This document shows, piece after piece, positions 28,201-38,700 of a stretch of 64,000 nucleotides of DNA. Origin of the DNA: Antedon bifida (taxonomy: Eukaryota; Echinodermata; Crinoidea; Comatulida; Antedonidae); assembly GCA_963402885.1 (NCBI GenBank), contig OY727099.1:1862501-1926500 (forward strand). The letters are read 5' to 3'. Each line of letters begins with the position of its first letter. Position 1 is the first letter of the stretch. The position numbers were made by a program, and so were the translations under genes. Below the pieces are notes generated by a model. The model was not told the origin of the DNA. It saw only the letters and a list, made by a program, of their open reading frames with translations, and searched no databases.

Positions 28201-31200
28201 GTATGCATATCAGAGAATGCAGCATTTTCATTGGGATGTATAAAATTAAATTATGTCGTTTTTTATTTTATAAAATGATTGGTTTCTTTTTTATAAAAGA
28301 AGAAATCCTTAACCCAAATTAGTCATCGTATAGGGATATCAAATGACCTTGTTAATTGTCCACCCAGTAATATTATACCCAATTATTATTATTAAAATGA
28401 GATTTATTTTTCAATCTGTCACTTTGATAATTATTAAGGTGCATCTGTCAAATCTGTCAAATTTATTGTTGTTTTTTTGGGATTGTTTTTATAAAAATGC
28501 TGTGTGCTGTATCAGTCCATATTTTACTATGAGACTAATTTATTTTGGGATGATGTTAATTTTAACTAGCTTTACTAAATCACTCAAAAGTCATCTTAAA
28601 TAATCTATTTATTGATCACATTACTGTACAAACAGTATGTGAGATATCAATTGATTAAATAAAAGACAAATAATGAATGTTTATATTCGTGAAATGGTAC
28701 AAATAATGTCATTCAGTGATTTGTACTATTCCACTTATAAACATTCATTATTTGTATATTATTGCATGTTCAGCTTTTTGTAAATACTGTAATGCATGAC
28801 TGGCGATTATTTAAACATGGAAAGATGGAATCAATAGTTTTGATGGAATAAATCTTTACTTTAAAACAGTAGGTGTAGTTTTGACTAACTAGTTTGACAA
28901 AAGTGTGATATGACGATATGTTCATATATGGGCACATTACATTTTTTTTGTCACATAAAGTTTGATAGTGTAGACAGAGCTTTACATTTTTAACTAGGCC
29001 AATCAAACTGAAATATTCAGCCCATTCATAAGGAAATAAATCATTTTTTCTTTAGGTCGTAAATGACAGCAAATACAACAGAAGAGTTCAATCACGTAAA
29101 TGTCATCATGACATGAAGACGGGAGTCAATGTGCGATTTGAAAGACAGATCTACGTTCTCCTGCCATCACCAGATGATCACCAGTTCCATCCAACTCACA
29201 AGGTATGTTTACATCTGGTGCATCTGCATGTATGTCAGATATTGTTCGTCAATATTTGTTCGTCGTCGAGTGCAGACGTGTTTGAGCGAAGCTCTCACAC
29301 GTATACGTTTTTAGATACAAAGAGGTGTTCCCTCAATAGGAGTTTTACTCTATCCTAATGTCAAAATAAAGGCAAATTATTTTACTTTTTTTAATATACT
29401 GGATAGTAAGTTATGTCCAACACACCAGACTAAACAATTTAACCACAGTTTGACACCTGAATAATGTGCTGTTTACTTATTATTAATATCAAAATTAAGG
29501 CAAATTATTTTACTTTTCAATATACTGGAAAGTTGTAAAATGTCCAAAACATCAGACTCAATGTTTAACCATAGTTTGACCTGTTTACTTTGATTAATAT
29601 CTGAAATTACATCCAAGTTCAAGGCAGTCTTACGAAATGAAACCTCAGAGGAATAGGGGAGTCAAAATATAACCTGGGTTAAGCGGGGGTCAATGTACTA
29701 TATTATTTTCTAAACTGTTACTGGATTATGAATTTGCACTGTTTATTTACTAATTTGACATTTTATTTTTTTCGTTATGTTGGCAGCTTAGTTCCCAAGA
29801 TCCCATTGGACAGACATCCATTTCCTACGATGGTCATGGATTTGTAGAAAAATGAGTTATAAAAACATTTTGACAAATTAATCTCTTTAAATGAGATAGT
29901 ACTGTCATGCCATTTTATATTCGATTCAAAGTATAAAAAAACATGTACAGTAGTATATACAGTATTAAGTCTGTAAAAGTGGGATTTCTTCAAGTCAGAG
30001 TAAAAAAAACTCCTTTGAATTGTGTTTACTACTGTAACTGTTTAATTCTGGTGTCAAAATTATCTTAACACAGCACAAAATATTTTAAAAAAAACTATAA
30101 ATTTTGCAGAAAGTGTTTTACTGCATTGATAGTAGAATTACGCAAATGATAACAGATAAAATGCAAACAGTATAATATCAAAGTTACAACATACTGTATA
30201 TATAGTGATCTCTGTGCTTACAACAACTATGACAAGTGTTGTCGTAAGTCTTGGTGGACTTTAAATTATGCTTTAAAATCCTAATAGAGGACTTGTCCTG
30301 AAGGTGTCCCCTTAATAGGAGTTCTACTATATTATGAAAGTTAACCAATGTCTAGATTCTTGACAGCAGATATGCCAAAACTATCCTAATGAGTTAGGTT
30401 GTTGTACAAAATGGAACTTGGCGCTGTCATGCAATATAGGCTTAAGTTTCAGGGTTAGGCTACTTATCCCATAAGCTACGTCTGAGAGCTTTATTAGAAT
30501 GCTAAAAGATCATTGATATTTCACCCAGGATAGGTACCCTGGTGGGCTTACAGAAGGTTAAATTATAGGTTTCTAATTTGCAAATATATCATTGAGGATA
30601 ATTTTGGGGGATATTCTCACGCACGATTGAGATGATTTTCCTAAGAGAGCTTTAAATTTGATGGGTGATTTGTTTCTTCTCCCTGATTTACTTCCCATGG
30701 GATTGGGATTGGATAAGCCTAGGAAAGTCTTCCGTTGATACATGTTTTGTGATTGGGAATGGAAAATAAACGTCATTTACCTGACCTTCATCATCCACAA
30801 ATGCGACTACCGCCGTCAGATCTCCACTTTCTCTCACACTCACACCAGTTTTATCGAATCTTTGAACTTTTGATTAATTAGAGTAATAATGCAAATTTCT
30901 ATTATTCACAATAATATTAAATTCAGTGTAAATTATTTATTTTTTAAGTGTATTTCCAAGATTTCACAACTTAGGAAACTAATTCTATTCTAAAGCTCTG
31001 TCTGCAATATCAAACAAAAAAAAAAAGTGAGATTTTCCCAAATATGGTAGTGATATTACCCAGTATAAATATATATTTCAATCAATATGCCTAAGGTAGT
31101 GATATGCCCAAATATGGTAATGATATGCCCAAATATGGTAATGGTATGACATCATCATGGCCATATATGTAGACTGAGCTTAATAGTAATTCCTTCAGAT

Positions 31201-31793
31201 AATACCAGTCTGATATTCTATGGGAGGTTGGTGCCATGATTTGAACCCAGCTTCTGCGATTAAGAGCCAAGCATGTTTACCACAAAGCTACAATTTTCCA
31301 TACTGACTCTTTGATTTGCAAAAGAAAGAATGCAAAATATGTCTCGATCAACCGTTTTCTTTACTCTTTCAGAAGGATTTTCGAATGAGAGCAGCAGTAT
31401 TGGACAAGTCAACTGAGCAACCACAGTACAGGTTAAAGGTCATCATTAACAAGGTTTCTAGGCCAGAGCCTAAGAAAAATGAAGTGCGGATAAAAGTAGC
31501 GGCCACATCAGTGAGCAGACAGGACATTGCGAAGGTAATATATGCACATTGTTAAGATATTTGATCCTTGATAAGCTTGGTTTGAACACCGCCCTTTATG
31601 ATACCTTGCAGCTGTGAGGTTGATATTATAAGCAAGATAAGCTATATAAAAGATGTATAGGTAAATGTATTGGGAAATGATTTGTAATTATTAGATAAGC
31701 ATTGACATTTAAATGGATTTAGATTTGGTCAAGCTGAGTGGTTAAAATGGCTTCTTTCCAATCATTGTCAAATAAACTAGAACTGTAGCTTGG

Positions 31794-31826
<33 letters not shown>

Positions 31827-34800
31827 TGAAAAAATCAAATTACTCTACTTTTTGTGCCTTGTAATTAAATTAGATCTAAATTTCTTTAAGATAACATCAA
31901 AGTTTTTAGAAATATTTACTTTCATACTTTTGTATGTATTATTGAGGTGTGTCTCTTATTTTATTTGATTATTTTCTATATAGAAAGAAGTATTTTGGTA
32001 GTTTTCTTTGGGAAAGGGGCATCACAACAACAGCAGCAATTCCCTATTTAGGGGGAAGGGACAACCCCATTAAGAGGCCACTTTTTTTGTGTCTCAGAGG
32101 AGTCCCCTGTAGGGAATAATTTGGTATTTTTAGGGTATGAAATCTAATTCTGATTTTGGTCGAAATTCTGGTTATGTTTTCCAGAGATATGAAAGTTGGC
32201 CTTTGCCACCAGGAGTCTCCAGCATGGTAGGTACAGATGCAGCTGGTACAATAGAGAAAGTTGGCGATATCCTTCAGTCTAGGTGGAAAAAAGGTAAACA
32301 AAAATGGATCTTTTCAAACTGAAGTAATGTAAATAATTTTAAAAGAATGATGATAAACGCTTTCCAGCAAACTTTTTACAGTTTTTAATTTATTGTTGCT
32401 CTTTTATTTTAGGTGACCGCGTAATGTGTCTTGTATCCCATGGTGGGAATGCTGAATATGCCATAGCGTTGGAGGATCATGTGATGCCCATCCCAGATTT
32501 CATGTCCTTCTCCGCTGCGGCGGCTATACCAGAGGCTTGGATTACAGCGTATTATCTACTTCATGTACTTGGTAAGATATATTACACATTAGAAATGTAT
32601 AATCCCAGTTCGAGTATTATCCAATACATTTGTACCATTTACAATAAATTTTCCTACATAAATCACAAGAAATCTAAAAATTGGTTGTCCGTTCAAACCT
32701 TTCTTTGACTCTGTATGTGCACTAATACCTAAGCAGGTTTTATGACGTACGGTTGTGGTGGAACAAGTTCTTGTGGTTTGTGAATTCTTTCATCCTTTGA
32801 TGGTCAACTGTAATGTTACTCACCATTATACTAAGCAATTAAAACTGTTTCTGCAACTATTTTCTTAATTGAAGCTCTGCAGGGCCGTAGCCACCACTAC
32901 AGTTAGCAAGGTTTTAACCTAACCACTTTTCTCAGAGGATGACAACTCTGTGGCCCGCACAGAGATTGTTCCCTTTTTTTGCAATCACTGCACTACTTTA
33001 TTTCTCATGGCTTTGGAACTGCTATGTGTAATTTTCCTTTTGTAGTAGGTGGTATAAATAAAGGTGATGATGTACTGATACATGCAGGAGCAAGTGGGGT
33101 TGGAACAGCTCTCATTCAGCTGGTCAAATTGGCTGGTGGTCGCGCTATCGTGACCGCAAGTTCATGGAGCAAGTTGGAGATGTGTAAGAACATTGGAGCT
33201 GTAGCTGGATTCAATTACAAGGAACAGGATTTTGCACAAGAAGTGCTTACGTTCACCAAAGGTATGCATGCATAAACCTGAATTCAGTATCAAATGTAGA
33301 GGGCTCACTTTTTTATAAGTATAGTTTGGGACAATTTTCTGCATGGAATCTTGCCATGATGTACAGAGGTCCCAAATTCTCCGAAATTTGCGGATTTTTC
33401 CCTATTTTTTATTGAGATTTCCGCCTACCTAGAAATGTTTCATCTAAAATAATCAAAATTAAACAACATTTTCCCGAAACAAATATGTTATTTCACAATT
33501 AACACTCCTGGAACTGTTGACGCCCAGTACTATTAGGGCTTCGTTCACGAATTAACAGCCATCTATCAACTGCCAAGCCAATCACAAATGTGACATTGTT
33601 TGAATTTAAAAATTATCTGTAATGGTTTTTGGTAGCAATTTCTTTTTATGTATCTTATTGACGTTACAGTATTATGTACGATTTCTACATTTAATATCAA
33701 TTTTGTGGTGTTAAGTTAATAAATATGTTTTATTTGTCCCTTAGATCAAGGAGTAACATTGATCTTAGACTGCGTTGGTGCTATCCACTGTGCTGGAAAT
33801 GCGCAGGTAATAGCAACAGAGGGCGTGTGGGTGGTTTACGGTTTGCTAAGTGGAACCGAGACGCCTATTGATCTACTGTCAACGATTTTGAAAAAGCGTG
33901 TGAATGTTATTGGAGCATCCATGCAGAGTATGGACAATAGTGTAAGTACTTTGCCTTGGTATTATAGACTTTTTAGTTCTTTGATTTAAACATTTGAATG
34001 CTTATTTCCAAATGAGGATGTATACATTACGTAAAGTCAATAAGATATGTACTTTCACCATTGTTATATTTTGTATGACTATATAGTTTAGGTTTGAAAT
34101 TTATGTTAAATATGTAGTAGTACTTAAGTTTCAAGAGAACTTGAGCAATAATTTGGCATAATTTATTTACCTTACAGTACAAAGCTGAACTGGTTGCTGG
34201 ATTTAAGGAGAGACTATTACCCCACTTTAGTCCTGGGACGCAGGCATCTCTGTCGCCCATAATCAACAAGTTATATCCTCTGAAGTGCGTTGGTGAAGCT
34301 TATCATTTTGTTGAGTCAAACAGCAGCATGGGAAAAGTAATCTTAACATTAGAGGATAGTTTAATCAGGGATGAACAAGCAAAGCTAGAACTGTTAGAAG
34401 TGGCCAAGAGCTTTGAAGCTCTTGCTAATGGCGTCATTGAGGTAGATCAAGGAAAAGTGACAGTAATGCAGGATGGAGAAGTCTTGGCAGCTGAAACGCT
34501 CAAACTCGGACATATCATTGGATTGAGACAACAGAATAACGTTCCACAGAGCGAAACAGAGGAGAGTGTTCAGGTGTTACTAGCAGATAAGATGGATGTT
34601 GGATCGACCGTACACGTGACGACAGACCAGGTGCAAGGATTGAATAGCACTAATCTTCTAGTCGGTATGCAAAATGTAGAACATGAAAATACTATAGTGT
34701 ATACAGATCAAGAGCGTACATTTATTATTGAAAATGAACAAGAATCTGTTTCAAATGCAAAGGATGGACAATTTACGCAAACTTGTACCAATAACACATT

Positions 34801-35227
34801 TATATACTCTGGATCACAACCAGATAACCAAAACCAAGTATTACACCATGTGCAATCGATTGAACAATCAAACAGCTTTAACCAATCAGAAGCAGAGCAT
34901 CTTTTAAATCAAGGTCAAATTGAAGGACAGCCACAGTTGATTGGTCATATCCAAGAGGTCGAAACCATGGATACAGATCATCTTTATCATGACCAGCCAA
35001 CTCAGTCATATAACACGACTGGACAGTCAATAAACATACAAACACAACATGCTGATTTTGATCATATAAATAGCTCAAATCAAGCACAACATATCGACTC
35101 ACAAGGAGAATTGAACCAAGGATTTACACAAAAGGTTGTGTACACCAACCAACCTCACCATTCTGGTGATAAACAACAGGAGATAATATTTGTACTAGAA
35201 GAAGCTGTAGCAAACTCATCCTCTTAA
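25289..35227 (+). CDS. CaRF-domain / PIG3-like quinone oxidoreductase fusion, copy 1 (840 aa, Q/N-rich tail)
   Basis: Ten exons read in frame from ATG 25289 to TAA 35225-35227: 25289-25493, 26051-26226, 26709-26813, 29056-29202, 31373-31534, 32185-32293, 32413-32571, 33049-33261, 33745-33941, 34178-35227. Residues 1-211 resemble the CaRF (ALS2CR8) DNA-binding domain: IPFDGVPFM (91-99), C108 in SCQYG, Lys/Arg clusters, C146 in KKRDCP, and H204/H207 in DDHQFHP, a possible zinc-binding C-C-HxxH set (inference). Residues 212-547 match PIG3/TP53I3, an NADPH:quinone oxidoreductase of the MDR superfamily without structural zinc: AGASGVG (367-373) is the dinucleotide loop, and LILDCVG and GKVIL close the domain. 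Residues 548-840 are Q/N/S/H-rich, disordered in appearance and possibly transactivating. Intron 4 separates the domains at phase 0. Alternative: two adjacent genes (CaRF-like, then PIG3 starting at M216). Copy 2 argues against this. Function is inferred, not known. Confidence 0.85.
25888..25911. repeat. 24 bp palindromic insertion with 7 bp flanking direct repeats
   Basis: Arms CATGGAGGTAT and ATACCTCCATG are separated by AA. AGTAGCC lies directly on both sides (25881-25887 and 25912-25918). A near-identical 26 bp insertion with its own duplication is at 56189-56214. Intron 1 of CaRF-PIG3 copy 1. Confidence 0.75.
26940..27065. repeat. poly-C tract and fragment of the CCCCTTAATAGG repeat family
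   Basis: A C run near 26947-26960 is followed by 'ACTCCTATTAAAGGGACACC' and 'AGTTCTACTGTATA', the usual right end of the family. Another fragment of the family lies at about 27465-27625. Intron 3 of copy 1. Confidence 0.65.
28890..28985. mobile_element. palindromic MITE family A, copy 2 (partial)
   Basis: The right end GTTTGATAGTGTAGACAGAG and an interior 'CATATATGGGCACATTACAT' match the family; the left end is eroded. Intron 3 of CaRF-PIG3 copy 1. Confidence 0.7.
30994..31182. mobile_element. palindromic MITE family A, copy 3
   Basis: It starts AAAGCTCTGTCTGCAATATC and ends GTAGACTGAGCTTAA. The interior has three 'ATATGCCCAAATATGGTA'-type repeats. Intron 4 of CaRF-PIG3 copy 1, the intron that joins the two domains. 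Confidence 0.7.
31225..31295 (-). mobile_element. tRNA-derived SINE or tRNA pseudogene relic
   Basis: The minus strand reads like a tRNA: GTAGCTTTGTGGTAAACATG (A-box-like), an anticodon-loop-like CTCTTAATC as in tRNA-Lys(CTT), and B box GGGTTCAAATC. Stems are imperfect, so a functional tRNA is unlikely. Confidence 0.6.
31799..31826. repeat. poly-A tract
   Basis: A run of about 28 A in intron 5 of CaRF-PIG3 copy 1. No retrocopy is recognisable next to it. Confidence 0.85.
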
Positions 35228-35361
35228 TGTCATGGATAATGTCTCTGACATTTTTTTACAAAACTATTGTACAAAAGTAGTAGAAAATGTCTAAATAACA
35301 CCATTAGCACCTCGGTTGCAATTTAGAACCAATTTCTTATTTCAAAGAAGTTTTACTAATG

Positions 35362-35367
35362 AATAAA
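35362..35367 (+). terminator. polyadenylation signal of CaRF-PIG3 copy 1
   Basis: AATAAA lies 135 bases after the copy 1 stop codon and before the copy 2 start at 35715. The 487-base spacer between the two genes holds little else that I recognise. Confidence 0.55.
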
Positions 35368-35714
35368 AATAAATTCAATTGTTTATGTATATTTATCCAA
35401 TATGTGCTGTGTTGTGTGCTACAAATATTTTCTCCATCATCCAACTATTCCCTGTATATTCCCTTATCATATTTTACAGCATTTTCAATGCAGAGTGGCT
35501 CAATTTTCCAAGCGCAGCAGTCATTTGTATATATTGTATTACATTGTGTAAGACTAGTGGTCAAAGCTCTTTGGTAATAATGTTTTATTATTATTTAAAT
35601 AAGCTCTCATAGTCAATAGAAAGTGACAATTGTATTGATGCGCTGCCTAATCTGAAATCGTCAGAAAGTGAGCCCTCTATAATATTCAGAAACCCACAAC
35701 GAAAATCAACCAAA

Positions 35715-38700
35715 ATGGCTACTTGGCAGTCGCTTTTCGTAGAAAAGATCAGCGATAATTTCGGGTATGTACATACAATCCAGGAAGCAGAACGTCTAAC
35801 AGAAGCATTCTTTTTATCTACAACATCAAAGTTTGTACTGTACAAGGTCGATGCAAAATTCTTTGGAAATACAGGTAAATTTAGACCTAGAATCTTAGGC
35901 CAAGTACTTGTCGAGATAAAAAAAAAGCCGCGCAAATACCGTGTTTTGCCGCCCGGCGCGGCCAGGGATGTTCGCGCAAGGAACATGCTTTGGTACCAAT
36001 TTTGTAGTCGGAATACGTTTCCACAATATCTTGGGACTTCACTATTGGCTAAAAGTTTCAATTTATTGGCTAAAGGTTTTTTAAGCAATTTAGCTAATTT
36101 GTTGATGTTCTTTAGACTACATTTATTAGGTAGACATTGGAAATCAAACCGTAAAACAAAATCATTTGGAAATTTGGCTGAGCTGTGTGGAAGCAAGAAG
36201 GCCAATTCAAGTAGGTGGAAGGCTAGGTGGTTAGTAGAAGTTGGCCTTTCTAAATAATATAGGCCTACTCTCTTTATCCATGTCAAATATAACAGCCAAA
36301 CTGGAGGGCCACATCTTTTAATAAATAATATTAATAATAATTATTTGAGAATTGTTACATATTTTTATTCCGAAAGATAAGATAATTTAAATTTGAATAC
36401 TGTAACTGTAATATAAAAGGAACATTTCTATTAATGACCTGTTACTGTACCAAAGTTATTGTTTTCTTGCAGACTTCAAGGCTAAGTCTCACAAACTATT
36501 GTGGGAATTTGACAACTCAAGATTCCATAGTAAGCTACCATATGATGGAACCCCATTTATGAGGGTAAATATGAGGGTTTTAAACTGTCAATTTGGAATG
36601 GATAAGTCTGGCAAAAAAAGAAAAGAAATAAGAGCAAAAAAAAGGGTAAGTCAAGTGTATGTTTCCATAGTTTTAGTATATTATTTTTTTTTATGGTTTA
36701 TTAAAATGCAAACAATGTTTTTATATACCCTACTTCTTTAAAAATATAATATCATTAATATTCATTTAATAATGACTGTTTATGAGTGCAATGGATAAAA
36801 TATGTTCATGGTCTGACAAGTTTTAGTCACCAGAAGCATTGCATTGTGTTGTATAATGTATCATTAACTTTTTCTTTCAGCTTGAAACTGAAACAAATGA
36901 AGATGCTAAGAAAGGTTGGGTTTCCTTTATCAGCAAGAAAAGAGATTGTCCGGCTAATGTCACATTGCTGGAAATTATCAAATTTCCAGATTTTACAGTA
37001 CGTTTTTTTGAGTTACAAATAATTATGTTTTAACTATTTGAAATTTATTTCACTACTGTATTTATTTTTGTTATATGCTTGGTAGTTTCTCACAGTACAT
37101 AATCATTAAATATAAAAATACAGAAAATCAACACACACAAGTAAACCCCATTCCAATCCTTTGTCCCTCGGAATAAATAGCTCCTTTATCTATGGTGCAG
37201 ATTCATGTAGGTGGATGGCCCTACTTTATTTTAGTGGGAACACAACACACTCAAATGTTTAAAACTTTTTTTATTTTCTCGCTACAGGTACATGTTCTGT
37301 AAAAAACCCTGTTGGGCCGACCCTGACCCCCCGCAACCACTCAAAAGTAAAAAAACCCAAAGTAAAAAACCATGTGTTTACTATATTGTGTATTTTGATT
37401 TTAGCTTGAAGCAGACTCTGAAGATGGTAGGCGGTACGTGTCGCAATACTTTTTTACCAAATTGAAGGAAGGAGATGTAAAATCAGAAAGACGTATTTAT
37501 ATCGCACTACCACAGCAATCTGATCACCAGTTTCATCCCTTCGAAAATGAAACAAAATATGTTCCCCGTAATAGGAGTAATGTTGAGGTCCTTAATGATA
37601 AATGCAGAGTAAGTTTCATTAGCCTTCAAAGAAATCACTACTGTTAATTTGACCTAGTCATGTTGTTATTTGCTTCTACTATACTGTAGTACCTCACAGG
37701 GAAACAATCGCAAGCGAAATTGGGGAAAATATACTGTATACATCATGCAAGCATAGCCAGTCCATGCTTTTAGCCGGCCACATTTAAAAATTAACTTATT
37801 ATATTTTGGCTGCAATTGTAAATGCTTTTATTTAAGTATTCCTAATTAATGTAAATTCATTTGTATGAGAAACCAACACACTTTCCTTATTCCAAATTAA
37901 AAATAATCTAAAAAATATCCCCAATAAAAACCTAACAATCTATTTTTGTTTTCATACCAGATTTCAAGAACCTTGAGGATAAAACAAACAATACGAGCTG
38001 CAATAGCTTCCAAGTCGGGATCTGTAGACGACATCAGTGTTAAACGTATCCCAATTTCGATGTATGCAAAAAGTGATGAGATAGTTATTAATGTGTTTGC
38101 CAGTGCTGCCAATAGACAAGATATTGTAAAGGTAGTGGATTGTTCAATGAATAGTTTATTTCTGAGGCACAATAATAATAATAATACATTTATCAAGCAT
38201 TATGACGACAGAGTGTTTAAGTTTTAAGGCCTGTTTGTATTGAGCATGGTAATACGATTGTACAATTTCCAAGAGCAGTGAGCCGATTTTATAAACGGTT
38301 TCCAAGACCCCAATGTATTCTAGTCTTGATCACCAATTTCAAATTTAGCCGACACAACCATGGTTTGAATTGGCTCAACTCGCACTGAAAACAATGTGAA
38401 TATTTAAAATTCAAACTTCCACTTAAGGAGAACTGTGTTCTGGCTAATAATGTCATTTCATAGTGAAGGCTTCCTTATGTACAGTAGTTAATATTAAGTT
38501 CTATCATTTATTAATTGTTTTTTCTGTATTTTCTATTTTGTTTAAACCTTTAGGACATCTTGATAACAAGCGTGGGACAACAGATCATTGGTTGTGAAGC
38601 AGCAGGCATTGTATATGCTACAGGCAACAAAGCTTCCAAATGGAAAAATGGTAGAGTAACATATTTTATTTTTATTGTAGCCTTTTCAAAGCAGGATTTC

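Noticed and set aside
31225-31295. A functional tRNA-Lys(CTT) gene
   Set aside because: The anticodon-loop-like and B-box sequences fit, but the acceptor and D stems do not pair well and the setting is an intron with other repeats, so a SINE or pseudogene is likelier.
31385-31534. A separate PIG3 gene starting at the internal Met of copy 1
   Set aside because: Possible in copy 1 alone, but copy 2 has Ile at this position, both copies share a phase-0 acceptor just upstream, and no first exon or promoter is evident. The fusion is the simpler reading.
35591-36286. 231-codon minus-strand open frame
   Set aside because: It lies antisense to exon 1 of the CaRF-PIG3 copy 2 gene and its intron; no recognisable domain, and the plus-strand exon is well supported.
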